DNA of 64,000 nt from BOG-908 sp963795825 (GCA_963795825.1 CAWCIW010000001.1:1116001-1180000); one strand, 5' to 3'; counted from the first letter of the stretch, positions 35,894 to 45,680 are shown. Notes: generated by a model from the letters alone, not told the origin. Made by a program: numbers and translations.

Positions 35894-35924
35894 TTTTCGT
35901 TATGAACCCGCATAAACTTCCCCC

Positions 35925-36935
35925 ATGCCGCTCCCGCCGCCGAAACCACGCCCGCACGACCCGCTGATAAGCGTAATCGTGCCCGTGTACAACGAGGCGG
36001 AAGCGATCGGCGCATTCCTCGACCAGGTGACGCCGGAACTGCAGCGCGCCGGCGTCCGATACGAGATCATCTTCGTCAATGACGGATCAAAAGACGCGAC
36101 GCTGCCGATGCTGATCGGGCTGGCGCAGAATATTCCAACGATGCGGGTCGCCAATCTGTCGCGCAATTTCGGCAAGGAGGCCGCGATGACGGCCGGCCTG
36201 GACCTCGCCGAAGGCGACGCCGTGGTAATGATAGACGTGGACCTGCAAGACCCGCCCGAACTGCTCGGCCGCTTCGTCGCGTTGTGGCGCGACGGCTACG
36301 ACGTGGTGTACGGCCTGCGCGAAAGCCGGGAGGCGGATGGCCGGTTAAAGGCGTTCAGCGCCGGGCTGTTCTATTCGGTGTTCAACCGCATGTCGGCCAC
36401 GCCTATTCCGCACAATGTCGGCGATTTCCGGCTCATCGACAGACGCGTGGTGCCGGCGATGCGGCTGCTGCCGGAACGCGGGCGGTTCATGAAGGGCCTG
36501 TTCGCCTGGGTGGGTTTTCCGTCGGTGGCGGTGCCGTATGTGCGGCCGGCGCGGCTGCACGGCACCAGCAAATGGAATTACTGGCGGCTGTGGAATTTCG
36601 CGCTCGACGGGATCGTCAGTTTCTCCACCGCACCTTTGCGCATCTGGACCTATTGCGGCGCGGTGATCGCGCTGGGCGCGGTGGCCTACGCGGCATTCAT
36701 CGCGCTGCACACGCTGCTGCTAGGCGCCGATGTTCCCGGCTACGCCTCGCTGATCATCGTTCTGCTGTTCAGCACGGCGGCAAACCTGATCTCGCTGGGC
36801 ATGATCGGCGAATATGTCAGCCGGCTGTTCGTGGAGACCAAGCAGCGGCCGATCTATCTGCTGGAAGGCGTGTACAGGCAGGACGCCGCCAGCGCGCACG
36901 AACCTGTTTTGGAATTGCTAGACCATGGATCTTAA
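35925..36935 (+). CDS. GtrB/DPM1-like polyprenyl-phosphate glycosyltransferase (GT2)
   Basis: Probably transfers a sugar from a nucleotide donor to undecaprenyl phosphate at the inner membrane. The GT-A domain (1-225) has ISVIVPVYNEAEAIG, FVNDGSKDAT, the metal/acceptor motif DVDLQDPPE and the RLHGTSKWNYW segment of GtrB/DPM1-like enzymes. Two C-terminal membrane helices (about 240-265 and 275-300) complete the GtrB layout. It overlaps the methyltransferase start by 11 bases, so they form an operon, perhaps for surface glycan. Confidence 0.9.
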   Translation: MPLPPPKPRPHDPLISVIVPVYNEAEAIGAFLDQVTPELQRAGVRYEIIFVNDGSKDATLPMLIGLAQNIPTMRVANLSRNFGKEAAMTAGLDLAEGDAVVMIDVDLQDPPELLGRFVALWRDGYDVVYGLRESREADGRLKAFSAGLFYSVFNRMSATPIPHNVGDFRLIDRRVVPAMRLLPERGRFMKGLFAWVGFPSVAVPYVRPARLHGTSKWNYWRLWNFALDGIVSFSTAPLRIWTYCGAVIALGAVAYAAFIALHTLLLGADVPGYASLIIVLLFSTAANLISLGMIGEYVSRLFVETKQRPIYLLEGVYRQDAASAHEPVLELLDHGS

Positions 36936-37641
36936 AGAGGAGGAGATACTCGGCGAGAGCGCCGGCAAGCACTGGTATTACCGTGCGAAATCGGCGGCGA
37001 TGCTGAAGATGCTGGGGCCGGCACCGGTCAGCACCGTGCTGGACGTGGGCGCCGGTTCGGGTTTCTTCTCGCGCGCGCTGCTGGACCGCACGCAGGCGTC
37101 CGCCGCAATGTGCGTGGACCCGAACTACCCGGTGGAGCGCAACGAGCTGCAGAACGGCAAGCCGATCTCGTTCGTGCGCGACGTGGACCGGTTCGACGGC
37201 AATCTGGTTCTGATGATGGATGTGCTTGAGCACGTGCCGGACGACACCGCGCTGCTGTCCGGCTATGCGGCAAAGGTGCAGCCCGGCACGCGGTTTCTGC
37301 TGACCGTGCCGGCGCATATGTGGATGTGGAGCGGGCACGACGTGTTCCTGGAGCATTACCGGCGCTACACGGTGCGCGAGGTGGACCGGCTGGTGGCAAG
37401 AGCCGGGCTGCATTTGCTGGACAGCAGCTATTATTTCGGTTTCACCCTGCCGCTGGCGGCGGGCGTAAGGTTCGGCAAGCGGCTGAACCCGTTTCGCAAG
37501 ACGGTGCCGGGATCGGAAATGAAGCGGCATGGCGCGGCGATGAATCTGGCGCTCTGGCAGATGTCTCGCGCGGAGTTGCCGTTGCTGGGCCGAAACCGCC
37601 TGGCGGGCCTGTCGGTATTCGCTTTGGCGGAATCCCGATAA
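36925..37641 (+). CDS. Class I SAM-dependent methyltransferase
   Basis: A Rossmann methyltransferase of 238 residues: motif I VLDVGAGSGFFS, acidic loop MCVDPNYP, LMMDVLEHVPDD (motif of the UbiE/COQ5-like clan) and the TVPAHMWMWSGHDVFLEH segment common in glycan or lipid-linked methyltransferases. The substrate is unknown; overlap with the GT2 gene suggests a joint role on a lipid-linked or surface sugar. Ends at a repeat element converging with xthA. Confidence 0.87.
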   Translation: MDLKEEEILGESAGKHWYYRAKSAAMLKMLGPAPVSTVLDVGAGSGFFSRALLDRTQASAAMCVDPNYPVERNELQNGKPISFVRDVDRFDGNLVLMMDVLEHVPDDTALLSGYAAKVQPGTRFLLTVPAHMWMWSGHDVFLEHYRRYTVREVDRLVARAGLHLLDSSYYFGFTLPLAAGVRFGKRLNPFRKTVPGSEMKRHGAAMNLALWQMSRAELPLLGRNRLAGLSVFALAESR

Positions 37642-37696
37642 ACGCAGAAGCATACGCCGGCAGCACAACCCGACCTGGATGCAGCCGTCCCGGCAC

Positions 37697-37880
37697 AGGC
37701 AAGCAAGGAAGCAGTCCTTTTTCGAGAAAAAGGACCAAAAAGCTTTTGCTCCGACGCCTGCCCCGCAGCTTACGTTCGTTTTGCAAGCCGATACGGCTGC
37801 AATAAAGCCAAATCCCTGTGCAGGCGTCACAGCAAAAGCTTTTTGCTTCTTTTTCTCGAAAAAGAAGGCCTTTCTTCCTT
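37697..37880. repeat. Intergenic repeat element, full (C-arm / core II / T-arm)
   Basis: C-arm and T-arm both have CGAG/CTCG loops. Core stem GACGCCTGCCC / GTGCAGGCGTC; the centre TTGCAAGCCGATACGGCTGC runs in the opposite sense to the 30 and 53.6 kb copies. Between convergent genes. Confidence 0.9.
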
Positions 37881-37914
37881 TCTGCCGATGGGTCAGCGCC
37901 GAGACGGGTTGGTA

Positions 37915-38688
37915 TTACTTCCGACCCTCCACCACCGCCCAGGCCGGCGCATGATCGCTGGCGCCCTCCCCACCCCGCACCCCCCGATCCACCCCGGAAG
38001 CCATGACACGCAATGCAGGACTCACCAGTATATGGTCCAGCCGCATCCCGGCATCGCGCGCATAATGATCGCGGAAATAATCCCAGAACGTGAACATCGG
38101 TGTCTGCGGATGCAATTCGCGCAACGCGTCCGTCCACCCTTGCGCGACCAGGCGCGCATAGGCCGCGCGGCTTTGCGGCTGCAGCAGCGCATTGCGCTTC
38201 CACGAACGCGACGAATAGATGTCGAACTCTGTCGGCACCACGTTGTAGTCGCCGGCCAGGATCACCGGCAGCCCGCTCGCGTGCAGTTCGGCGGCGTGGG
38301 CGATCAGCCGTTCGAACCAGGCGAGCTTATAGGCGAATTTCGGCCCGGGACATGGGTTGCCGTTCGGCAAATATAGGCAGCCGACAAGCACGCCGCGCAC
38401 CGCCGCTTCGATATAGCGCGCCTGCACGTCGGAGTCGTCGCCGGGCAAAGCGCGGCGGGTGAGCACGGGCTCGGTGCCGCGCGCCAGTATGGCCACGCCA
38501 TTCCAGCTTTTCTGCCCCTGCCACACGGCCTCGTAGCCCGCATCGCGCAGGGCGCCGGCGGGGAAGGCGCGGTCCTCGGCTTTGAGTTCCTGCAGGCACA
38601 CGACGTCAGGTTGCGAATCCGCCAGCCAGGCAAGCAGGTTCGCCAGACGTTTGTTCACACCATTGATGTTGTAAGTGGCCAGCTTCAA
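37915..38688 (-). CDS. xthA: Exodeoxyribonuclease III (AP endonuclease)
   Basis: Base-excision repair nuclease cutting at abasic sites. The Xth-type motifs are all present in 257 residues: ATYNINGVNKR, VCLQELKAED, SWNGVAILAR, YLPNGNP, AGDYNVVPTEFDIY, RLDHILVS and GASDHAPAW. The start is TTG at 38688 with GAGG 7 bases upstream; no ATG is available at the conserved N-terminus. Confidence 0.93.
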   Translation of the reverse strand: MKLATYNINGVNKRLANLLAWLADSQPDVVCLQELKAEDRAFPAGALRDAGYEAVWQGQKSWNGVAILARGTEPVLTRRALPGDDSDVQARYIEAAVRGVLVGCLYLPNGNPCPGPKFAYKLAWFERLIAHAAELHASGLPVILAGDYNVVPTEFDIYSSRSWKRNALLQPQSRAAYARLVAQGWTDALRELHPQTPMFTFWDYFRDHYARDAGMRLDHILVSPALRVMASGVDRGVRGGEGASDHAPAWAVVEGRK

Positions 38689-38735
38689 GCGCAGGCCTCG
38701 GTTTTGCAGAATAAACACGGCCGCCCAAGCAGCGG

Positions 38736-38786
38736 GGGAGCAAAAGTTTTTTGCTTCTTTTTTGCAAAAAAGAAGGCCTTGCTTAC
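38736..38786. repeat. Single repeat arm (T-arm)
   Basis: GGAGCAAAAGTTTTTTG then CTTC-T6-GCAAAAAAGAAGGCC, TGCA-loop type. Between xthA and the DUF2252 gene. Confidence 0.85.
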
Positions 38787-38791
38787 TACGC

Positions 38792-39999
38792 TCATGCCGC
38801 CTCCAACGCATACCGCCGGCAATGCTGCAAATACGCCGCCTCGTGCAACGACACCAGCTCCACCACGCTGTTCCACAACCAGCCAGGTGCATCCAGCGAG
38901 CGCAAATGGCTCGATCGCAGGAGCTTCAGCCAGTCCCGGCGCTGCGCCGCGTCCATCTGGCGCGCATGGGCACGGCCGACCACGCTGGCCAGATAGGCGG
39001 CCATTTCCGTGGCCTCGCTCGCGGCTCAGCGCCTCCAGCTCCAGCTTGAGGTCCTGCGGCAGTAATTCGCGCACGAACACCGCGCGGCCGAGCAGCCGCG
39101 CCGGCGCGCATGCGGCCGCCGAGCGCCGGCGAGAGGGCGCGCGCGCCGGTCACCACGCGCTCGGCATTGTCGCGCGGCATGTCGGCCTCCGGCGCGCGCG
39201 GTGCGGCTGCGGCAATCGCCTCCTTGATGTCCATCAGGCAGTGGCGTTCCGCACGGCCGGACCCCACCGCCACCAGGGCCGCGAAGCGCAGCCGGCCGAG
39301 CGAGCTGCATCCCTTGCGCCAGTAGGCCGCGCCGAGCACGCGCACCGGATCGTCATCGGCGCGGCCGCGCAGGGAGGTGACGAGCGCGCGCAGGTCCGGC
39401 GTGTCGAACAGCGCGTCGATCGCTTGGCGCTCCTCATCCGTCAGCCGCCAGAAGCGTTTGCCGATCGGGATCACCGGGGCTGTGCCTTCGATGCGTTCGT
39501 CCGCCAGGTGCTTCCACGAACGGCCGGCCGCCTCGCGCATCAGCCGGCGTATCAGCTTCGGCATGGCGGCGTCCCTTGCGTCGTCTGGCGCGTCGTCCGG
39601 GGAAAAAGCGGCTTCGTAGCCGGTGGTCATGTGTTCCAGGATATGCGCGGTGGTCACGCCGGGCAGGTCCGATCCGCGGGCGGCCATCGCCAGCGACAGC
39701 GCCAGGCGCACCAGGTCGTGCACCGGATTGCCGATCACCGTCTGGTCGAGGTCGCGTATCTCCACTGCGAGTTCGCCCTGCGCGCTGGCGACCGGGCCGA
39801 GATTGCCCACGTGGCAGTCGCCGCAGATCCAGATGGGCGGACCCTGCGGAAGGGTGAGCGCGCTTGCGTCCAGCCACTCGTAGAACCGCGTGGTGCTGCC
39901 GCGCACATAGGCGTGGGCGGACTCGGCCATCTTGCGGTGGCGTTCGGCGGTCAGCACGGCCAGGCGGCCGTCCGGGGTGACATTTTTTTGGTCGGACAT
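38792..39999 (-). pseudogene. DUF2252 family protein, two frameshifts
   Basis: The product would be a DUF2252 protein (kinase-like fold, unknown role): PIWICGDCHVGNLGP, EIRDLDQTVIGNPVHDLVRL, YWRKGCSSLGRLRFAALV and, at the end, VGRAHARQMDAAQ. From ATG 39999 the first frame holds to GGRMRA (about 39103). The sequence ARLLGRAVFVRELLPQDLKLEL is in a second frame and AYLASVVGRAHARQMD in a third, after about 39017. Each shift is explained by a single extra base (GCCGGCG and GAGCGAGG). All segments keep similarity, so this is either a fresh pseudogene or sequence error. Confidence 0.8.
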
Positions 40000-40077
40000 G
40001 GGCACCACAACGCCGCGCAGCCACCCGGTTGCGCGGCCGCTCCTTCCGCGCAGGCCGGCGTTGTGTAGGCTGGCGCC

Positions 40078-41386
40078 ATGCCGACCCACACCCCGCCCCG
40101 ACAGATACGCCTGCACGCGTTCGAGATGGCCTGCGTGGGCCATATCCAGCAGGGGCTGTGGCGCCATCCGCGCGACCGCGCCACCGATTATACGCGGCTG
40201 GATCACTGGGTGGCGCTGGCGCGCACGCTGGAACGCGGCCTGTTCGACGGGCTGTTCCTGGCCGACGTGCTCGGCGTGTACGACGTCTATGGCGGATCGC
40301 CCGATGCCGCCTTGCGCGCCGCGGTGCAGGTGCCGAACCTCGATCCCGCGCTGCTGATCTCCGCGATGGCGCATGCCACGCGCGATCTCGGGTTCGCCAT
40401 CACCGCGAACACCGCGGCCGTGCCGCCTTTCGTGTTCGCGCGCCAGATGAGCACGCTGGATCACCTGACCGGCGGCCGCATCGGCTGGAACGTGGTGACC
40501 GGCTACCTGGATTCGGCCGCGCGCGCGTTGGGGCGCGACGCGCAGGCGGACCACGACACGCGCTACGATGCCGCCGACGCGGTGATGGATGTTCTTGGCA
40601 GGCTGTGGCGCGAGAGTTGGGCAGACGATGCGGTTCTGGCCGACCGCGACAGCGGGATCTATGCCGACCCCGCGCGCGTGCAGGCGGTGCGCGGGCAAGG
40701 CGCGGGCTGGCGCACGGAGGCGGTGCATCTCTGCGCGCCGTCGCCGCAGCGCGGGCCGGTGATCTACCAGGCCGGCGCTTCGGCGCGCGGCCTGCGTTTT
40801 GCGGCGGATCACGCGGAATGCGTGTTCGTGAACGGCACCACGCCGGCGCAGACCGGCCGGCTGGTGGCCGATCTGCGCGAAGCCGCCGGCGCGCGGCAGG
40901 CTGCGCGTGTTTGCCGGGATGACGGTGGTGGTGGGGCGCACGGCGGATGCGGCGGCGGATCTGTGCGCGGAATACGAGCGCTACGCCGATACCGAGGCGG
41001 CGATGGTGCAGTCGGCGGGCTCCATGGGGGTGGATTTCGCGGCCCTCGACGAGGACGCGCCGATCGCGATGGGACCGACCAACGCGGTGGTCTCCAATCT
41101 GGCGGCGCTGACGGCCGGACCTGCGATCACCAAGCGCGGGTTCCGCGCGCGGCTGCGGCTGGGCGGGCGGCAGGCGCCCGTGGTGGGATCGCCCGCGCAG
41201 GTGGCGGACGCGATGCAGGATTGGATGGCACAGGCGGATCTGGATGGGTTCGTGCTGGCGCGCACGGTGGCGCCGGAGTGTTTCGTGGATTTCGTGGATC
41301 TGGTGGTGCCGGAGTTGCAGCGGCGCGGGGTTTACAAGACGGCTTATGGGGCTGGGACTTTGCGGGAGAAGCTGTTTGACTTTTAG
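40078..41386 (+). pseudogene. NtaA/SnaA/DszA-type FMN-dependent monooxygenase, frameshifted
   Basis: A luciferase-like (LLM) class flavin monooxygenase of the nitrilotriacetate monooxygenase group. The first frame covers FEMACVGHIQQGLWRHP, FLADVLGVYDVYGG, TLDHLTGGRIGWNVVTG and YQAGASARGLRFAADHAEC. After about 40900 (GCAGGCTGCG) similarity moves to the next frame, LRVFAGMTVVVGRT, through PAITKRGF and VVGSPAQVADAM to the end at 41386. One extra base accounts for it. The partner flavin reductase is not adjacent. It is divergent from the DUF2252 gene, with 78 bases between. Confidence 0.82.
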
Positions 41387-41440
41387 GAAGGAAGGCCTTC
41401 TTTTTTGAAAAAAAGAAGCAAAAAACTTTTGCTCCCTGTC
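41387..41440. repeat. Single repeat arm (T-arm) with core I fragment
   Basis: GGAAGGCCTTC-T6-GAAAAAAAGAAGC, AAAAAACTTTTG, then CTGTCGGGG with no partner arm. It starts at the monooxygenase stop codon. Confidence 0.87.
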
Positions 41441-41482
41441 GGGGAGTTGGCCGGCTTGCGCTGGGTTGCATAGGGGAAGCCG

Positions 41483-43534
41483 GTGAAATTGGTTTGGGCG
41501 GGTGTTGCGATACTAGGGGCGGCGGCTCTGGCGGTTCTGGCCACCAGCCGGGGCGAGAGCGTGAACGCGCTCTGGCTCGTCACCGCGGCGCTCTGCACCT
41601 ATTCGCTGGCTTACCGGTTCTACAGCCTGTTCATCGCGCGCCGCGTTCTGCGCCTCGATGCCGCGCGGCCCACGCCGGCTTTGGTGCGCAACGACGGGCT
41701 GGATTACGTGCCGACAAACAAATACGTGCTGTTCGGCCACCATTTCGCGGCAATCGCCGGCGCCGGGCCGCTGGTGGGCCCGGTGCTCGCGGCGCAGATG
41801 GGGTTCCTGCCGGGCACGTTGTGGATACTGGTCGGCGTGGTGTTCGCCGGCGCCGTGCAGGACATGCTGGTCCTGTTCCTCTCTGTAAGGCGCGACGGCC
41901 GCAGCCTCGGAGACATGATACGTACCGAGATGGGCGCGTTCGCAGGGATCGTGGCCAGCGTTGGCATCCTGGCGATCATGGTGATCCTGCTGGCGGTGCT
42001 GGCGCTCGTCGTGGTCAAGGCGCTGGCCGGCTCGCCCTGGGGCAGCTTCACCGTGTTCGCCACCGTGCCGATCGCGTTGCTCATGGGGTTGTACGGGCGC
42101 TATTTGCGGCCCGGGCGCGTGCTCGAGATGAGCGTGATCGGCTTCGTGCTGCTGATGGTCTCGTTGTGGCTGGGCGGCGCGGTTGCGGCCGATCCGGTAT
42201 GGGCAGCGCGGTTCACCTTCAGCGGGGTGAGCTGGGCGTTCATGCTGATGGCGTATGGGTTCATCGCCAGCGTGTTGCCGGTGTGGCTGATACTCGCGCC
42301 GCGCGATTACCTCAGCACGTTCCTCAAGATCGGCACCATCTGCGCGCTGGCCTTGGGCATCGCCGTGGTGATGCCGGAATTGCGCATGCCGGCGATCAGC
42401 CGCTTCGTGGATGGCACCGGGCCGGTGTTTGCGGGCCACGTGTTTCCGTTCCTGTTCATCACCATCGCCTGCGGCAGCGTCAGCGGATTTCATGCTCTGG
42501 TCTCGAGCGGCACCACGCCGAAGATGATCGAGAACGAGGCGCAGATACGCGCGATCGGCTATGGCGCGATGCTGGCGGAAAGCATGGTGGCGATCATGGC
42601 GCTGATCGCCGCCTGCGTGTTGGAGCCCGGCGCGTATTTCGCGATGAACGCGCCCGCCGCTTTGGTGGGCGGCACGGTCGATGCCGCATCGGCCACCATC
42701 ACTGGGTGGGGATTTCCGATTTCTGCCGTCGCACTAACGCAACTGGCGCATGACGTGGGCGAGCACACTATTCTGGCGCGCGCCGGCGGGGCGCCGACGC
42801 TGGCGGTGGGCATGTCGCGCATATTGTCCGGCGCGCTGGGCGGACGTGCGCTGATGGCGTTCTGGTATCATTTCGCCATATTGTTCGAGGCGCTGTTCAT
42901 CCTCACCACACTGGATGCGGGAACGCGTGTGGCGCGCTTCATGATCCAGGATCTTGCGGGTTTGGCTGTGCCGGCCTGGCGGCGCACGGAAAGCGTGTTG
43001 GCCAATGTGGCGGCGACGGGCCTCGCGGTGTGTGGCTGGGGGTTTTTCCTGTATCAGGGCGTGGTCGATCCGCTCGGCGGCATCAACACGCTGTGGCCGC
43101 TGTTCGGCATTTCCAACCAGATGCTGGCGGCGATCGCGCTGACGCTGGCGACGGTCGTGCTGTTCAAGATGAAACGCCAGGCCTATGCGGCGGTATCGGC
43201 CGTGCCGGCCGCCTGGCTTGCGGTGTGCACGCTTTCTGCAGGTTGGGAGAAGGTATTTTCGGCAGCACCTGCCGTAGGGTTTCTGGCGCATGCGGCGAAG
43301 TTCTCGGCGGCGCTGGCGGAAGGCCGCGTAATGGCGCCGGCGAAATCGGTGGCGGACATGCACCAGGTGCTGGCGAACGATTATGTGGATTGTGCGCTGA
43401 CCGGGTTATTCATGGCGGTTGTGGTGTTGATGCTGGGTGCTGGCGTTGTTTGCATCTTGCAGGCGTTGCGCGATGTGAGGGTGACGACGCAGGAGGACCG
43501 CCATGATCTGCCGCTGCTTCGGCCGAGCGTTTGA
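41483..43534 (+). CDS. cstA: CstA family carbon starvation / peptide-pyruvate transporter
   Basis: A polytopic inner-membrane protein of 683 residues with about 16-18 hydrophobic helices. Conserved CstA segments include YVPTNKYVLFGHHFAAIAGAGPLVGPVLAAQ, FLPGTLWILVGVVFAGAVQDM, ACGSVSGFHALVSSGTTPKM and LFGISNQMLAAIAL. Relatives import peptides or pyruvate. The start is GTG at 41483 with GGGGA upstream. The last 32 bases overlap the YbdD-like gene, the usual CstA/BtsT partner. Confidence 0.93.
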   Translation: MKLVWAGVAILGAAALAVLATSRGESVNALWLVTAALCTYSLAYRFYSLFIARRVLRLDAARPTPALVRNDGLDYVPTNKYVLFGHHFAAIAGAGPLVGPVLAAQMGFLPGTLWILVGVVFAGAVQDMLVLFLSVRRDGRSLGDMIRTEMGAFAGIVASVGILAIMVILLAVLALVVVKALAGSPWGSFTVFATVPIALLMGLYGRYLRPGRVLEMSVIGFVLLMVSLWLGGAVAADPVWAARFTFSGVSWAFMLMAYGFIASVLPVWLILAPRDYLSTFLKIGTICALALGIAVVMPELRMPAISRFVDGTGPVFAGHVFPFLFITIACGSVSGFHALVSSGTTPKMIENEAQIRAIGYGAMLAESMVAIMALIAACVLEPGAYFAMNAPAALVGGTVDAASATITGWGFPISAVALTQLAHDVGEHTILARAGGAPTLAVGMSRILSGALGGRALMAFWYHFAILFEALFILTTLDAGTRVARFMIQDLAGLAVPAWRRTESVLANVAATGLAVCGWGFFLYQGVVDPLGGINTLWPLFGISNQMLAAIALTLATVVLFKMKRQAYAAVSAVPAAWLAVCTLSAGWEKVFSAAPAVGFLAHAAKFSAALAEGRVMAPAKSVADMHQVLANDYVDCALTGLFMAVVVLMLGAGVVCILQALRDVRVTTQEDRHDLPLLRPSV

Positions 43535-43721
43535 TGTGGGTGAGGCGGCGCGATCGGCGCGTGCGGCTGTCGAGGTGATGGTGGGTTTGCCGGACTATGA
43601 GCGGTATGTCGCGCATGTGCGTGCGACGCATCCGGACGGCGACGTGCTGTCACGCGATGCGTTTTTTCGCGCACGGCAGGAGGCAAGGTTCGGGTCTGGC
43701 GGCGGATTGCGGTGTTGCTAG
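43503..43721 (+). CDS. YbdD/YjiX family small protein
   Basis: A 72-residue Sel_put-family protein with the signature LPDYERYVAHVRATHPDGDVLSRDAFFRARQ. In E. coli such proteins are encoded right after cstA and btsT and are needed for transporter function. The 32-base overlap with cstA implies translational coupling. The C-terminus ends in RCC immediately before a repeat element. Confidence 0.88.
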   Translation: MICRCFGRAFDVGEAARSARAAVEVMVGLPDYERYVAHVRATHPDGDVLSRDAFFRARQEARFGSGGGLRCC

Positions 43722-43853
43722 AAAGCAAGGCCTTCTTTTTCGAGAAAAAGAAGCAAAAAGCTCTTGCTCCCTGTCGGGTGACTGCTGAAATGAACGCCGA
43801 CAGGGAGCAAAAGTCTTTTGCTTCTTTTCTTCAGAAAAGAAGTGCTTACTTCC
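43721..43853. repeat. Intergenic repeat element, full (T-arm / core I / T-arm)
   Basis: The left arm has a CGAG loop (inward box AAAAAGCTCTTG), the right arm a TTCAGA loop with AAAAGTCTTTTG; core CTGTCGG...CCGACAG. It joins the YbdD stop to the GT9 gene, which has no ordinary start codon after it. Confidence 0.9.
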
Positions 43854-43912
43854 TTTCTGTTGTCGAGCGGCTCAATCGCGTCCGACGCCGCCAGATCGCA
43901 AAATCCGGCAAA

Positions 43913-44797
43913 TTGGCAAGGCTGATACTGTTCCCGCGCATTTGGTCGCGGCCGTACCAGCAACCGAGCCTCGATGTGGCGCGCGATGCCGGCATCGGCG
44001 ACATCCTGATGTGCACGCCGGCATTGCGTGCGGCGCGCGCCGCCAATCCGCATGTGCGCATCCGGTTCTACACGAATTTTCCCGAGTTGGTGCGCGGGCT
44101 GCCGTATATCGACGAGGTGTTGCCGTTCGATGCGCGCGAGCCGGGCAGCATCTACGTGGAATATGTAAAGACCGTGCCCACGCCAGTGCATATCGCAAGG
44201 CTGCTGGGCGATCGGATCGGCGTGGAGGTAATCGATACGCATCCGGATTGCGTGATCGACGGCGAGTTGGTGGAGGCGTTTCAGGCGGCATGGCGAGACC
44301 TGCCGCGGCCATGGGTGGTGGCATTGCGCCGGGCCAGCCGTTACACGCCGAATAAAGACTGGCCCGAAGCGCACTGGGACGCATTGATCGCGCGTGTGGC
44401 GGCTAGCTCCACCTTGATCGAGATCGGCGACGCACCGGCGGTGCCGGGTGCTCCGCCGGTGGGCAACTATGTCGATCTGCGCGGCAAAACTTCGTTGCAG
44501 GAGCTTGCCGCGGCGTTGAGTGCTGCCGATGTTCATGTAGGGCCGCCGTCCGGGCCGATGCATATCGCGGGTGCGGCGGGTACGCCGACGGTGGTGATCA
44601 TCGGCGGCTACGAGCATCCGGCGAATGCGCATTACGAGGGGAATGTGGAGTTCTACACCCAGGTGCCGTGCGCACCCTGTTGGCTGCGCACGCCGTGTCC
44701 GTTCGATGTGAAGTGTTTGCGGGCGATCGGGGCGGAGGAGGTGTTCGAGGCCGTGCGCGAGCGCTGGGAGACGGCGGCGGGGCGTATGGCGCGGTAG
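43913..44797 (+). CDS. Glycosyltransferase family 9 (heptosyltransferase-like)
   Basis: A GT-B sugar transferase related to LPS heptosyltransferases: ARDAGIGDILMCTPALRAAR near the N-terminus, and the donor-site region LSAADVHVGPPSGPMHIAGAAGTPTVVIIGG. The start is unclear. The frame is open back through the repeat element (to 43712), and the plausible N-terminal stretch VERLNRVRRRQIAKSG has no ATG, GTG or TTG in front of it outside the repeat. TTG at 43913 is the first usable codon (294 residues), but the true protein may start about 20 residues earlier. Ends 1 base from the convergent hydrolase gene. Confidence 0.8.
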   Translation: MARLILFPRIWSRPYQQPSLDVARDAGIGDILMCTPALRAARAANPHVRIRFYTNFPELVRGLPYIDEVLPFDAREPGSIYVEYVKTVPTPVHIARLLGDRIGVEVIDTHPDCVIDGELVEAFQAAWRDLPRPWVVALRRASRYTPNKDWPEAHWDALIARVAASSTLIEIGDAPAVPGAPPVGNYVDLRGKTSLQELAAALSAADVHVGPPSGPMHIAGAAGTPTVVIIGGYEHPANAHYEGNVEFYTQVPCAPCWLRTPCPFDVKCLRAIGAEEVFEAVRERWETAAGRMAR

Positions 44798-44798
44798 C

Positions 44799-45680
44799 CT
44801 ACTTGCTTTGCAGTGTTGCCAGCCAGTCGATGACCAATGCTTCGAGAGCGATCCGGTGGTCGGACCAGCTATGGTCCGTGGCGGCATGGTCCTCGCTCAC
44901 GTCATGACCACCCGCTTTCCGTATTGCTGTAACGAGCGCCGTGTCGTTCGCCTCGTTACCGTCGTCCGACGTGAGCACGAGCAACGGCAGGTGGGCGAGC
45001 CCGGGTGCCAGCGGCGGAAACGACCAGGCGGCGCCATGCGCGACCAGTTCGTCCGCCATGGCGGCGGGCGAGGTCCCAGCTAGAGTCTCGTAATTTTCCG
45101 ACATGGCGGCCGTGAGTTTCGCGCGCGCGGCGGGATCGGTGGCAGGCGCCGCGCCTGGATCCCAGGCGGAAATCATGATCGCGCCGGCAAGCGCGTGATC
45201 GGTTGCGGCCGTCTCGGCGGTTATCCAGCCGCCCATGCTGTGGCCGGCGAGCACGATTCGCGTCGTGTCGATGCCGAGCGCGCGCTCGTTCGCGGGAGCG
45301 CGAATATAGGCCAGAACGGCGGCGGTATCTTCGAGAGCGTGCGCGAAGCCGAAGCGGCCCGCGCTGCCCCAGGACCCGCGATAATTGAACGTGACGACAT
45401 TCCAGCCGGCACGCCGCACCGCCTGAGCGAGATCGAGGTTCTTCTCGTTGCCCGGCAGCCCGTGGCAGAGCACCAACGTATAGTGCGGCCCCTCGCCGGC
45501 GGCGATGTACACCAGGCCGTTGATCGTCACGCCGGAACTGGGGATATGCAATACGACAGATCGCGACGGATATTTCGCGTCCGGCACCGGATCCGTTCCG
45601 ACCGCCGCAGGCATTGGTTGCGCGGCTGCCTGCGCTAACCGGAGACATAACAAGGCGGCCAAGCCCGCGATCCTGATCAT
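44799..45680 (-). CDS. Exported alpha/beta hydrolase
   Basis: A serine hydrolase of 293 residues with a signal peptide (1-20). It has the oxyanion region LCHGLPGNEKNLD, nucleophile elbow LAGHSMGGW, an Asp in LTSDDGNEAND and a His in DHSWSDH. Resembles the dienelactone hydrolase/acyl-peptidase superfamily; the substrate is unknown. The ATG at 45680 has a strong AGGAGG at good spacing. Downstream of engB on the same strand, 77 bases apart. Confidence 0.87.
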   Translation of the reverse strand: MIRIAGLAALLCLRLAQAAAQPMPAAVGTDPVPDAKYPSRSVVLHIPSSGVTINGLVYIAAGEGPHYTLVLCHGLPGNEKNLDLAQAVRRAGWNVVTFNYRGSWGSAGRFGFAHALEDTAAVLAYIRAPANERALGIDTTRIVLAGHSMGGWITAETAATDHALAGAIMISAWDPGAAPATDPAARAKLTAAMSENYETLAGTSPAAMADELVAHGAAWSFPPLAPGLAHLPLLVLTSDDGNEANDTALVTAIRKAGGHDVSEDHAATDHSWSDHRIALEALVIDWLATLQSK

